DNA from: Janthinobacterium lividum
GTDB lineage: Bacteria; Pseudomonadota; Gammaproteobacteria; Burkholderiales; Burkholderiaceae_D
NCBI RefSeq assembly: GCF_011601275.1
Contig: NZ_JAAOLY010000024.1
Span: 1-64,000 of the forward strand
Direction of reading: 5' to 3'
DNA length: 64,000 nt
Below are positions 1-9,159 of the stretch, in pieces (within the stretch, counting starts at the first letter, position 1; every line of letters starts with the position of its first letter). The notes below the pieces were generated by a model that had not been told where the DNA came from, searched no databases, and saw nothing but the letters and a program-made list of their open reading frames with translations. The position numbers and the translations under genes are program-made.

Positions 1-1215
1 GTCCAGTTCCTTTTCCCATTTCGATACGACGATGGTGGCCACGCCGTTGCCGACGAAATTGGTCAGCGCGCGGCATTCGCTCATGAAGCGGTCGATGCCC
101 AGGATCAGCGCCATGCCGGCCACCGGAATCGTCGGCACCACGGCCAGGGTGGCCGCCAGGGTGATGAAGCCGGCGCCGGTGATGCCGGACGCGCCTTTCG
201 AAGTCAGCATTGCCACGCCCAGGATGGTCAGTTCCTGCCAGATGGTCAGTTCCGTGTTGGTCGCTTGCGCCACGAACAGGGCGGCCATGGTCATGTAGAT
301 GTTGGTGCCGTCCAGGTTGAACGAGTAGCCGGTAGGCACGACCAGGCCGACGACCGGCTTGGAGCAACCCAGGCGCTCGAGTTTCTTCATCAGGGCCGGC
401 AGGGCCGATTCCGACGAGCTCGTGCCCAGCACGATCAGCAGTTCTTCCTTGATGTACAGCAGGAAGCGGCCGATGGAGAAGCCCGTGTACTTGGCGATCA
501 GGCCCAGCACGACGAAGACGAACAGGAAGCAGGTCAGGTAGAACGAACCCATCAGTTTAGCCAGCGGAATCAGCGAAGCCAGGCCGTATTTACCGATGGT
601 AAAGGCCATCGCGCCGAACGCGCCGACAGGAGCGACTTTCATGATGATGTTGACCATGCCGAAGATGGCATGCGACAACTCGTCGATCAGCTTGGTAACG
701 GGACGGCCGCGCTCGCCCAGCAGGGACAGCGAGAAGCCGAACAGGATGGCGATCAACAGTACTTGCAGGATGTCGCCCTTGGCGAAGGCGTCGACGAAAG
801 TCTTCGGGATGATGTTCATCAGGAAGTCGATGGTCGACATGCCTTCGGCGTGCGTGTATTGCGCAATCGACTTGGCATCGAGGTGGGCCGGATCGGCGTT
901 GAAGCCGGCGCCCGGTTTGAGGATGTTAGCAACCAGCAAGCCGATGGCCAGCGCGAAGGTGGAGACCACTTCGAAGTACAGGAGCGCCTTGCCGCCCACT
1001 CGGCCGATTTTCTTGACGTCCTGCATGCCGGCGATGCCGGAGACCACGGTACAGAAGATCACGGGAGCGATGATCATCTTGATCAGTTTGATAAAGCCGT
1101 CGCCCAGCGGTTTCATGTCGACGGCGTTTGAGGGGTAGAACACCCCCAGCAGCACGCCGGCCACGATGGCGAACAGCACCTGTACGTACAGGATTTTATA
1201 GAATGGTTTTTTCAC
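1..1215 (-). CDS. dctA: C4-dicarboxylate/H+ (Na+) symporter DctA, C-terminus cut by window edge
   Basis: Inner-membrane carrier of the DAACS (SLC1-like) family that takes up succinate, fumarate and malate. Translation from the GTG at 1215 starts MKKPFYKILYVQVLFAIVAG and runs open to the window edge, about 405 residues; the family is usually about 430, so some 20-25 C-terminal residues are missing. Family marks are the serine-rich re-entrant motif GTSSSESALPALM and the NLDGTNIYMTMAALF helix, which line the substrate and cation site, plus repeated hydrophobic segments. The GTG start is preceded at good spacing by AGGAGA and no nearby ATG fits better. The gene is transcribed away from the hydrolase at 1466. 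The call of DctA over a glutamate carrier (GltP) rests on the N-terminal sequence and is likely but not proven. Confidence 0.93.
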   Translation of the reverse strand, partial: MKKPFYKILYVQVLFAIVAGVLLGVFYPSNAVDMKPLGDGFIKLIKMIIAPVIFCTVVSGIAGMQDVKKIGRVGGKALLYFEVVSTFALAIGLLVANILKPGAGFNADPAHLDAKSIAQYTHAEGMSTIDFLMNIIPKTFVDAFAKGDILQVLLIAILFGFSLSLLGERGRPVTKLIDELSHAIFGMVNIIMKVAPVGAFGAMAFTIGKYGLASLIPLAKLMGSFYLTCFLFVFVVLGLIAKYTGFSIGRFLLYIKEELLIVLGTSSSESALPALMKKLERLGCSKPVVGLVVPTGYSFNLDGTNIYMTMAALFVAQATNTELTIWQELTILGVAMLTSKGASGITGAGFITLAATLAVVPTIPVAGMALILGIDRFMSECRALTNFVGNGVATIVVSKWEKELD

Positions 1216-1465
1216 GAGTGGTCTCCTCTTGCGGGTTGATGCTGCGATCATCCGCGCATTGCCAGGTCGGCTCAATTGTGGATAACCGCAGATATGCATT
1301 TTCGCTATATCGGGTATTGCGCCATGGCGGGCGTGCTGCGGCGCAGCATTTCAGCCGCGCGCTTGGAGCATTGCCCGCGCTGCGCTACACTGCCGTAGCG
1401 TCGCGCGCGAGACACCTCTTGGCGGGCAGAAAGCGGTGCTCTTTTACATCGAATAAGGAAGTCGC

Positions 1466-2347
1466 ATGATCGAAGCGAGCATCAAGTCAGTGCAATGCAT
1501 CTCCCCCGCAGGCTTGCATACCATGTCGTACAAGGAGTGGGGCGCGCCCGACAATCCGAACGTGCTCGTCTGCGCCCATGGCGTGACGCGCGTGGCGGAC
1601 GACTTCGACAACCTGGCGCGCGCCATGGCCAGCGATTACCGCGTGATCTGCCCCGATGTGGTGGGCCGCGGCCGTTCGGGCTGGCTGGCCAATCCCCAGT
1701 TCTACCGCGTGCCGCAATATGTGAGCGACATGGTGACCTTGCTGGCGCGCGTGTTGGCCAATGGCGAGCGCCAGACGGTGGACTGGTTCGGCACCTCGAT
1801 GGGCGGCTTGATCGGCCTGGGCCTGGCGTCGTTGCCGCATAGCCCGATCAGCAAGCTGGTGCTGAACGATATCGGCCCGACCCTGGCGCCCGAAGCCTTG
1901 CAGCGCATCGGCGACTACATCGGCCAGGACTTGCGTTTCGAGACGTTCGAGCAGGGCGCCAAGTTCGTGCGCGACGTGTCCGCCAGCTTCGGCCCGCACA
2001 CGGACGCGGAATGGCATAAACTGGCGGTGGATGTGTTGCGGCAAGACAAGGATGGCCACTGGCGCCGCCACTATGATATGGGACTGGCCATGCCGTTCCG
2101 CTCGGCCACGCCGGAATCGGCGGCCAGCGACGAAGCCATGCTGTGGGCCGCGTATGACGCCGTGCGCTGCCCGACTCTGCTGGTGCGCGGCTCGGAATCC
2201 GATTTGCTGTCGCACGAGACGGCCACGCGCATGCTCGGTCGCGGCCCGAAAGCGGAACTGGTGGAAATCGCCGGCGTAGGCCATGCGCCCACTTTCGTCC
2301 ATGACGACCAGATCGCCATTGCCCGCAAGTTTTTGCTGGGCAAGTAA
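1466..2347 (+). CDS. alpha/beta hydrolase
   Basis: Single-domain alpha/beta-hydrolase fold enzyme of 293 residues, probably cytoplasmic (no signal peptide). The nucleophile elbow GTSMGG places the catalytic Ser at residue 111, the oxyanion-hole HG lies at 38-39, the acid is probably the Asp in LVRGSESDLLS, and the catalytic His is in the late GVGHAP motif. The ATG at 1466 has AAGGAAG upstream. It is followed by a RidA protein (46-bp gap) and relA (41-bp gap), so the three are probably one transcript. The substrate cannot be told from sequence; esterase, lactonase or C-C hydrolase activity are all possible. Confidence 0.88.
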   Translation: MIEASIKSVQCISPAGLHTMSYKEWGAPDNPNVLVCAHGVTRVADDFDNLARAMASDYRVICPDVVGRGRSGWLANPQFYRVPQYVSDMVTLLARVLANGERQTVDWFGTSMGGLIGLGLASLPHSPISKLVLNDIGPTLAPEALQRIGDYIGQDLRFETFEQGAKFVRDVSASFGPHTDAEWHKLAVDVLRQDKDGHWRRHYDMGLAMPFRSATPESAASDEAMLWAAYDAVRCPTLLVRGSESDLLSHETATRMLGRGPKAELVEIAGVGHAPTFVHDDQIAIARKFLLGK

Positions 2348-2393
2348 TAATCAGTAACGCTGTACAGATTTTGAAACAACCGAAAGAAGAAGC

Positions 2394-2744
2394 ATGGAAA
2401 TTACACGATTGCACGTAGGCAAACGCCTCTCCGAAGTAGCGATACACAACAACACCATCTACCTGGCCGGCCAGATCGCGGAAGACACCACGCAAGGCAT
2501 CGTCGGCCAGACGCGCGAAGTGCTCGGCCACGTCGACCGTCTGCTGATGGAAGCGGGCAGCGACAAGACTTGCATCCTGTCGTGCCAGATCTACATCGCC
2601 GACATGAAAGACTTTACCGGCATGAATGAAGTGTGGGACGACTGGGTCGCCTCCGGCCACACGCCGCCGCGTGCCACGGTGGAAGCGAAACTGGCCAATC
2701 CGGCATGCCTGGTTGAAATCGTCATCATCGCTGCAGAACGCTAA
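2394..2744 (+). CDS. RidA family protein (YjgF/YER057c/UK114)
   Basis: Small 116-residue protein of the RidA superfamily, whose best-known members hydrolyse reactive enamine/imine intermediates released by PLP enzymes. The family signature lies near the C-terminus: PPRATVEAKL (Arg that binds the substrate carboxylate) followed by the LVEIVIIA strand, as well as the early strand IYLAGQIAED. Length is typical for a trimeric single-domain RidA. The sequence resembles the broader YjgH/RutC-like subgroups as much as archetypal RidA, so a specific deaminase role is not claimed. It lies between the hydrolase and relA on the same strand with short gaps, suggesting co-transcription. Confidence 0.9.
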   Translation: MEITRLHVGKRLSEVAIHNNTIYLAGQIAEDTTQGIVGQTREVLGHVDRLLMEAGSDKTCILSCQIYIADMKDFTGMNEVWDDWVASGHTPPRATVEAKLANPACLVEIVIIAAER

Positions 2745-2785
2745 GTTTTTCAAGCTGTTGAGTCATCAAGTTTATAAGGTAATAC

Positions 2786-5038
2786 ATGGTTTCCATCTCG
2801 GCCCCGAATAGCGCCACATCGGAACAACTGGTAGAGGGCTTGAGTGCGCCGGACAGCGCGCGCGTGCTGGATGCGCTCGCGTATGCCACCGAAGCGTATG
2901 GCGACAAGCAGACCTTTGCCGGCCGCTCCGCGCTGGAGTTCGCCATCGGCGTGGCCACCACCCTGGCTTTCCTGCGCAGCGATGCGGAAACGCGCATCGC
3001 CGGCCTGATGTTCGAGCTGACCCTGCTGGAACCCGATACGGCGGCCGACATCGAGCCCCGCTTCGGCAAGCAGGTGTGCGACCTGGCAACGGGCGTGCGC
3101 CAGCTGATCCGTTTGCGCGCGCTGACCCAGGCGCAGCACGGCAGCGCTGGCGGGCGCGGCAAGAATGCGGCGCAGCAAGCCGTGGCCCAGGTGGAAACCT
3201 TGCGCAAGATGTTGCTGGCGATGGCTTCCGACATGCGTGTCGTGCTGGTGCGCCTGGCCGCCTGCGTGACGACCTTGCGTTACTTTGCCGACTTGAAGCT
3301 GTTCAACGAAATGACGTGTGAATACGGCAAGGAAACCCTGGACCTGTACGCGCCGCTGGCCAACCGCCTCGGCATCTGGCAGCTGAAGTGGGAACTGGAA
3401 GATTTGTCGTTCCGTTTCATCGAGCCGGAAGCGTATAAACGCATCGCCAAGATGCTGGAAGAAAAGCGCATGATGCGCGAGGGCTTCGTTGCCTCGGCGA
3501 TTCTGCGCTTGCAGACGGAGCTGGCTTCGGCTGGTATCCAGGCGGAAGTATTTGGCCGCCCGAAACACATTTACAGCATCTGGAACAAGATGCGCGGCAA
3601 GGAACTTGATTTTACGGCCCTGTACGACGTGCGCGCCTTCCGCGTCATCGTTGCCGACGTGAAGACCTGCTACACGGTGCTGGGCGTGGTCCACAATATC
3701 TGGACCCCCATCCCGAAAGAATTCGACGATTACATTTCGCGGCCGAAACCGAACGGTTACCAGTCGCTGCACACGGTGGTGACGGCCGAGGATGGCCGTC
3801 CGCTGGAAGTGCAAATCCGCACGAATGAAATGCACAGCTTTGCCGAATACGGCGTGGCAGCGCACTGGCGCTACAAGGAAGAGGGCGGCTCGAATTTTGC
3901 CGGCCAGAAGTACGACGAAAAGATCGCCTGGCTGCGCCAGTTGCTGGCCTGGAAAACGGAAGTGGCCGACGCCGTCGTGGGCCAGGAAGAAATCCAGCGC
4001 GAGTGGGTGGAAAAGCTCAAATCGGCCACCCTAGACGACCGTATCTTCGTCATGACGCCGCAAGCGCGCGTGCTGGAATTGCCGGTCGGCGCCACGCCCG
4101 TCGATTTTGCCTATCACCTGCACACGGACGTGGGCCACCGCTGCCGCGGCGCCAAGGTCGACGGCATCATGGTGCCCTTGAATACCCAGCTGAAAAACGG
4201 CCAGACCTGCGAAATCATCACGGCCAAGGGCGCGCCGGGCACGGCCGGACCGTCGCGCGACTGGCTCAGCGCCGGCTACGCCGTCAGCACGCGCACGCGC
4301 TCGAAAATCCGCGCCTGGTTCCACGCCATCGACATGCAGGAAACCCTGGCCCACGGCCGCGCGCTGGTGGAGAAATCGCTGCAGCGCGAAGGCAAGACGG
4401 CCGTCAACCTCGAGGCGCTGGCGCAAAAGCTGGGCTTTGCGAAAGTCGACGAGTTGTTCCTGTCGGTGGGCAAGGATGAATTCAGCCTGCGCCACGTGGA
4501 GCAGGCGCTGCACGACAATGGCGAAGTGGTGGTGCCGGAAGACGCCGTGCTGGTCGGCAAAAGCCGCGCTTCCAGCGTGGAGCAGGGCGCCAAATCCGGC
4601 GTGCTGGTGGTGGGGACCGAAGGCCTCATGACGGTGTTGGCCAAGTGCTGCAAGCCGGCGCCGCCGGACAGCATCGTCGGCTTCGTGACGCGCGGCAAGG
4701 GCGTCTCGATCCACCGCGCCACATGTAAAAACTTCGAGGAAATGCGCGCCAAGTCGCCCGAGCGCGTGATCTTCACGGAATGGGGCAGCACGGGCGGGCA
4801 CGACACCGTGTATCCGGTCGACATCTTTATTCTTGCTGGCGACCGCCAGGGTTTGCTGCGCGACATCTCCGAAATATTTTCGCGTGAAAAGATCAACGTC
4901 ATCGGCGTCAACACCCAAAGCGCCAAGGGCCAGGCCCGCATGACCTTTACGGCCGAGATCAGCTCGACGGCGCAGTTGTTGAAGGCGCTGAATGTGATCA
5001 AGGATGTCAGTGGCGTGCTGGAGGCAAGGAGGAGCTAA
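2786..5038 (+). CDS. relA: GTP pyrophosphokinase RelA ((p)ppGpp synthetase)
   Basis: Long RSH protein of 750 residues that makes (p)ppGpp from ATP and GTP/GDP when ribosomes stall on uncharged tRNA. Order: degenerate HD domain (about 1-190), synthetase domain (about 230-380, with EFDDYI at 312-317 followed by PKPNGYQSLHT and VQIRT), TGS domain (about 416-478), a zinc-finger-like CC region (KCCKPAPPDSI, about 620) and a C-terminal ACT/RRM domain (about 676-750). The hydrolase signature HDxxED of SpoT is missing (FELTLLEPDT sits where it would be), and the synthetase carries the EFDD form typical of monofunctional RelA rather than the RFKD form. So this is a synthetase only and a separate SpoT should exist elsewhere in the genome. 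It is the last gene of the hydrolase-ridA-relA run. Confidence 0.96.
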   Translation: MVSISAPNSATSEQLVEGLSAPDSARVLDALAYATEAYGDKQTFAGRSALEFAIGVATTLAFLRSDAETRIAGLMFELTLLEPDTAADIEPRFGKQVCDLATGVRQLIRLRALTQAQHGSAGGRGKNAAQQAVAQVETLRKMLLAMASDMRVVLVRLAACVTTLRYFADLKLFNEMTCEYGKETLDLYAPLANRLGIWQLKWELEDLSFRFIEPEAYKRIAKMLEEKRMMREGFVASAILRLQTELASAGIQAEVFGRPKHIYSIWNKMRGKELDFTALYDVRAFRVIVADVKTCYTVLGVVHNIWTPIPKEFDDYISRPKPNGYQSLHTVVTAEDGRPLEVQIRTNEMHSFAEYGVAAHWRYKEEGGSNFAGQKYDEKIAWLRQLLAWKTEVADAVVGQEEIQREWVEKLKSATLDDRIFVMTPQARVLELPVGATPVDFAYHLHTDVGHRCRGAKVDGIMVPLNTQLKNGQTCEIITAKGAPGTAGPSRDWLSAGYAVSTRTRSKIRAWFHAIDMQETLAHGRALVEKSLQREGKTAVNLEALAQKLGFAKVDELFLSVGKDEFSLRHVEQALHDNGEVVVPEDAVLVGKSRASSVEQGAKSGVLVVGTEGLMTVLAKCCKPAPPDSIVGFVTRGKGVSIHRATCKNFEEMRAKSPERVIFTEWGSTGGHDTVYPVDIFILAGDRQGLLRDISEIFSREKINVIGVNTQSAKGQARMTFTAEISSTAQLLKALNVIKDVSGVLEARRS

Positions 5039-5174
5039 TTTTTGAAGCAGGCTATGCCATATCGGCCAATGAAACCAGTCTTAAAAATTAGCTGATTATT
5101 GTTCGATATAAATAAAATGATGAGCGTTGATGCTCGTGTTGCTTCGAAGCCTGCTCATGTAAATCTGCTACTTT

Positions 5175-8100
5175 TTAGGGACGTCTCAAATCAAGCACAA
5201 CGACTATGACGCGTCCTTCTGATGCGGCTCTGCTAGAGGTCGTTAGCATCTGACGAAGTTCCTCCGGGCTTTGAGGACGTTCTTTGGAGGGACCTGGGTT
5301 CTTGAGGAGTTTATTGGCTGGTTGTCCTTCTCCAAACCACAGCACGAGATAAATACCGTATCCATTTGCGCGCCAGTCTTGTGTGTATAGTGCATCGAGT
5401 TGTGCGTCGGCGCCCTGCCAAAGCTGAGGATGCCATTGCCCCTTAATTTCAATTGGGATACGTATCGATCCTACCGAACAGGTGATGTCGACTTCTTTAT
5501 CTGCGGCAATATGGGTTTCTGGTTCGAGTACTATTCCCTCTGAACCTTGGCGCAGGAGCCCGAGCAGATGATCCCGGCAGCGCTCCTCATCGCACGCGGT
5601 GTCGTTGTTATAGAAGCCCCTCCATGATTCTGCATCGTCACTCTTGATTTTTGCTTGCACCACTGACAGTTCTTCTATCATGAAGGATTGGATATCTGCG
5701 GCATTCGAAGGTGCGCGATCGAGAACGATTGCATTAATAACGTCAAGCGTAGGTGCTGTATAGGCAACCTCGACACGGATTCGTGCTTGCTCGGAAGCTA
5801 CGGATTTGATTGTTTCTGTATAGCCATCATCCGGAGCGTTTCTCAGGCGTTGGAGTGATGCACTGGCTTCGCTGCTAGCATCGTTACCAAGGCGGCGAAT
5901 AAGGTAAGTCAGTTGATCGCTGGCATCCCAGGCATTTTTATCCCCAACAAAGCCGCCAGTCTGACGATGAGTAAATGGCCAGAATGGACGAAAGGTTCCA
6001 ATGATCCATTCTAACTGCGAGGAACTGAGTGCGACATTGGCGCCATCAGTAGAGGCCTCGACGATCAGTTTTTTTAAATTCCAAAGCACTTCTGGATCAA
6101 CCGTGGAAGTTTCAAGACATGTCAAAGTTCTTTTGAAATCAACTAGCACGCCAATAGCGAACCAATTACGACGGCGCTCTTCATCGTTTATTTCTGTAAA
6201 TCGTTCTCTTGCGTGGCGTAGTTTGTCGAAATCACCGGACCGGAGGAGGCGGGTAACTAGTTCCAATTCTGGGATGTGCGGCATTTTTGGAAAACGCCTC
6301 AACCAATCGTCTGCGAGATCGGCTGCGGCAATCGCATTTTTTTCATCCCGCATCAATGCATAGAGTTCATCAACATAGGTGAGCCGCGCCACAAACTGAG
6401 GCTCATAATACAGTCGCATCGCGGTGCACCATACCCCACGTTTATGGAGTGCTGCCTCTAGCGCTCCATCTAAACCGTCGATTCCTGCGTCTTTTTCTGT
6501 TTTGCTGCGGCGTAACTCGAAAAATCCCGCCATTAAGCACTCATCAGTAAGGTCATCCAACTCAATATCTTGCCGGAAGCGTTCTGCAAGAGCTACAACT
6601 ATGACGTAAGCCAACTCCCAATGCCGGCCTTTTGCAAGCGAGTTGGCAATTTCCTTGGCCGTAGGAGATGGCGGGTTTCTTTTTAGGAATACCTCAAAAC
6701 CGTTGCGCGCAGCATCAGCGAGTTCATCTCCGAGCCAATTCGCAATACGTTCATGAGCTGCGATCGACTTGTCGAGATCGCTGAACAGGTTGAGATAGGC
6801 TTTGGCTGGTTGGATGAGTATATAGCCTTCACCCAAACGAATACGGTCTATTTGAGCTGTGAAATATTGACGTTGTTCAGCGTATTTTCTGGCGCGCTTT
6901 GCCGATTGGCGAAGTTCTAGTCTTTTGTTGTGGATCTGAAATTTAGTTAATTGAGATATTCGGGGTTTGTTTATCCAAGCTTGCAAGTCTGGCCTATGTG
7001 CTGCGAAGGGCAGTGCAGCCTCTTTGATTATGGCGCTAGTCTCATCCGTATACATCGCAAGATTTACAATTTCACGCCAACGCAGATCGTTTCGATTGGT
7101 TGGATCGAGTTTTTTTAGCAAGGCAATAACGTCATCGCTAGATGTCGGAAAAAGGCTTGGGGCTCTTTTGGTCAGAGAAAATGCTCTTTTTTCGATAGAG
7201 TCATCATTGTTTTTTTCTAACAGCACGAGACTTTGGATGTATTGACGTAGAGAGTCATCATTTCGAATAAGCTCATCTAACTGTTGTTTATGTGTTTGTT
7301 GATACCCTACCCAGCTATCAAATGTATCTAGCCACGACCAGAGATTATCTGCCGATACTCCGCCAGCGCTAACGCGCCTTACGATGAGATGATTGGCAAA
7401 ATCGGTAATATCGTAAGTTGTATGGGGATTGAGTGGATTACCTAGTGCTTTCGTAGCAGATGCAAGGTGATCAAGAATTCCATCAAGACGTGAGAGCGGT
7501 AAGTGTTGCTGCATACGTAGAAGGATACCAATCGTGTGATTGTCGATCTGTGCATGGCTTATGATTAGGTCGACAATCAAACTGTCATCTAAATGGGCAT
7601 AGCCGACTTCATCGCTTATTTCTATCGCTAGACGAACGGAGAGATCGTTTCCACATGCGTGTAGAGTTCGTATGATAGTCGTCCAATCTTCCTCGACTAC
7701 TAATCCCACAAGCGCCTCCGCTGCTGCGCTTCTATTTGCGAAAAAAGCGCTGTCGTCTAGTACAAGAGCACGTAGTTCGTTCGTGAGATCAGACGCAATC
7801 TTCGCTCCCTTCATCGCTTCAAGTATAAGCAGACGCAGACCGAATGGTGTTTTAGGATGAGTGATCAGTTCGCGCATCTCGCTGAGGAGTTCTAATTGAA
7901 CGATCCCACGTACCGCATAGGAACCCCAGTCGCAGAAATCAGGATTATCAATAGCAAGGCGTTGCAGGGCGTTAATAAGCGCACGTGCTTGTTCAAGTGA
8001 GAGGTCATCGGCGTCGCCATATTCGATGACTCCCATAGGGTCTGCCGCAATTACTTGCAATGCAAGCGAGGGTTCGCGCGCTAGCCAAGCATGAAGTCCC

Positions 8101-9134
8101 CGAAGGTTTGCAGGCACCAAACCATGACTGTGAAACAGAGTAAGAAGACGTCTGCGTTTGCGTGGCGTGTTAGCGTTCTTTGCCAGCCAATGTGCAGCCA
8201 GGAATTCACCGATCCGGCGATGCCAGTAGCTGAACCGGTCTGCACCGTCCGCCTTGAATAGTCTGCTTGATAGCATTGCCCGGATATCATTGGCGCCCGG
8301 AAGAATAGCGATATCGGAAAACAGTAGCTCTCCTTCGCTTCGATTCGCTGCTGCTTTGCGCACCAAAGCTTCGCTACCAGTCAGGATTAATGCCGAAAAA
8401 GCTGCTCCAGCAGCATTGAGTCCGGCTTCCTCCGCAGGCTGGTAGGACGCTTTGCTATCCTGGTGTTCAACTCGTAATACTTCGATTGCTTTTGAGAAAA
8501 GTTCACTACGCGTCTCTGGTAATTCTCCCTTATCAGCAACTCTGACTATTAGCTCTAATGTTTGTGGATTGCCGAGCAGGCCCTGCAGGTTACGTGCATT
8601 GAAATGTTCGATTACTTTTTGTGCTGTATCGATTCCCAGTCTGGAACCAAGAAAATTGACTGCATCATCATCATTGAAAGGTTCAAGGTGCAGTTCAAGT
8701 GGTTTGTCTACATATTGCTCGTTAATAGCTTCCAGGCCAGTAGCACTACGCCAATCCGCTACACGACATGACAATACAAAAGTCGGGTAGCCAAGCTCTC
8801 CCAGTTTTTGAAGGACTTGGTCAACTGCATCTCCACCCTGTTGTGTGCTCACTTCATCTAAAGCGTCAATTAACAAAATTTTGGCATCGCCAAGAAGGGT
8901 ATGAGGATTATGACGATTAAGGAGTTGGCGAGCAGTGCAGCGCGCATAAGCTGAATTTGTGGCCAGCCATTCAAGAAGATAGGACTTCCCCATTCCTGCT
9001 TCGCCAAGGATGATCATTGGTTCAGCACGCTGAACAAGTTCAGTCTGCGAAAGTGTGCCCGTGTTTGCCTCGTCTTTTTGATACCAAAGTGTTCTGAGGA
9101 TTGCCTTGTGTTCAATCTGAGAGGTATTCGTCAT
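5175..9134 (-). CDS. NACHT-type STAND NTPase with HEAT-like repeats and C-terminal PD-(D/E)XK-like nuclease domain (putative defence protein)
   Basis: Large protein of 1319 residues from the ATG at 9134 (a TTG one codon earlier at 9137 is also possible). Only about 40 residues precede the P-loop. NTPase marks: Walker A GEAGMGKS (44-51), NACHT-style Walker B ILLIDALDE (86-94), sensor LSCR (121-124), a GNPQTLEL motif (188-195), and the winged-helix signature FSYWHRRIGEFLAAHWL with His305 and Glu310. Residues from about 330 to 1150 are alpha-helical, HEAT/TPR-like. The last 120 residues contain VDI (Asp1216), then IPIEIKGQWH (Glu1229, Lys1231) and GADAQLD (Gln1245), the order D...ExK...Q of PD-(D/E)XK nucleases. 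Composition is clearly more AT-rich than the neighbours (sampled blocks 37-57% GC), pointing to horizontal transfer. It lies alone between relA and a cation transporter, 25 bp downstream of the latter. By analogy with Avs and bacterial NACHT proteins it may sense phage and cut DNA; that role is inference. Confidence 0.82.
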   Translation of the reverse strand: MTNTSQIEHKAILRTLWYQKDEANTGTLSQTELVQRAEPMIILGEAGMGKSYLLEWLATNSAYARCTARQLLNRHNPHTLLGDAKILLIDALDEVSTQQGGDAVDQVLQKLGELGYPTFVLSCRVADWRSATGLEAINEQYVDKPLELHLEPFNDDDAVNFLGSRLGIDTAQKVIEHFNARNLQGLLGNPQTLELIVRVADKGELPETRSELFSKAIEVLRVEHQDSKASYQPAEEAGLNAAGAAFSALILTGSEALVRKAAANRSEGELLFSDIAILPGANDIRAMLSSRLFKADGADRFSYWHRRIGEFLAAHWLAKNANTPRKRRRLLTLFHSHGLVPANLRGLHAWLAREPSLALQVIAADPMGVIEYGDADDLSLEQARALINALQRLAIDNPDFCDWGSYAVRGIVQLELLSEMRELITHPKTPFGLRLLILEAMKGAKIASDLTNELRALVLDDSAFFANRSAAAEALVGLVVEEDWTTIIRTLHACGNDLSVRLAIEISDEVGYAHLDDSLIVDLIISHAQIDNHTIGILLRMQQHLPLSRLDGILDHLASATKALGNPLNPHTTYDITDFANHLIVRRVSAGGVSADNLWSWLDTFDSWVGYQQTHKQQLDELIRNDDSLRQYIQSLVLLEKNNDDSIEKRAFSLTKRAPSLFPTSSDDVIALLKKLDPTNRNDLRWREIVNLAMYTDETSAIIKEAALPFAAHRPDLQAWINKPRISQLTKFQIHNKRLELRQSAKRARKYAEQRQYFTAQIDRIRLGEGYILIQPAKAYLNLFSDLDKSIAAHERIANWLGDELADAARNGFEVFLKRNPPSPTAKEIANSLAKGRHWELAYVIVVALAERFRQDIELDDLTDECLMAGFFELRRSKTEKDAGIDGLDGALEAALHKRGVWCTAMRLYYEPQFVARLTYVDELYALMRDEKNAIAAADLADDWLRRFPKMPHIPELELVTRLLRSGDFDKLRHARERFTEINDEERRRNWFAIGVLVDFKRTLTCLETSTVDPEVLWNLKKLIVEASTDGANVALSSSQLEWIIGTFRPFWPFTHRQTGGFVGDKNAWDASDQLTYLIRRLGNDASSEASASLQRLRNAPDDGYTETIKSVASEQARIRVEVAYTAPTLDVINAIVLDRAPSNAADIQSFMIEELSVVQAKIKSDDAESWRGFYNNDTACDEERCRDHLLGLLRQGSEGIVLEPETHIAADKEVDITCSVGSIRIPIEIKGQWHPQLWQGADAQLDALYTQDWRANGYGIYLVLWFGEGQPANKLLKNPGPSKERPQSPEELRQMLTTSSRAASEGRVIVVVLDLRRP

Positions 9135-9159
9135 CAAACATCTGCCTTTCTTTGTGACC

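Noticed and set aside
2786..3400. RelA read as a bifunctional RelA/SpoT with hydrolase activity
   Set aside because: The HDxxED hydrolase residues are absent and the synthetase has the EFDD form of monofunctional RelA.
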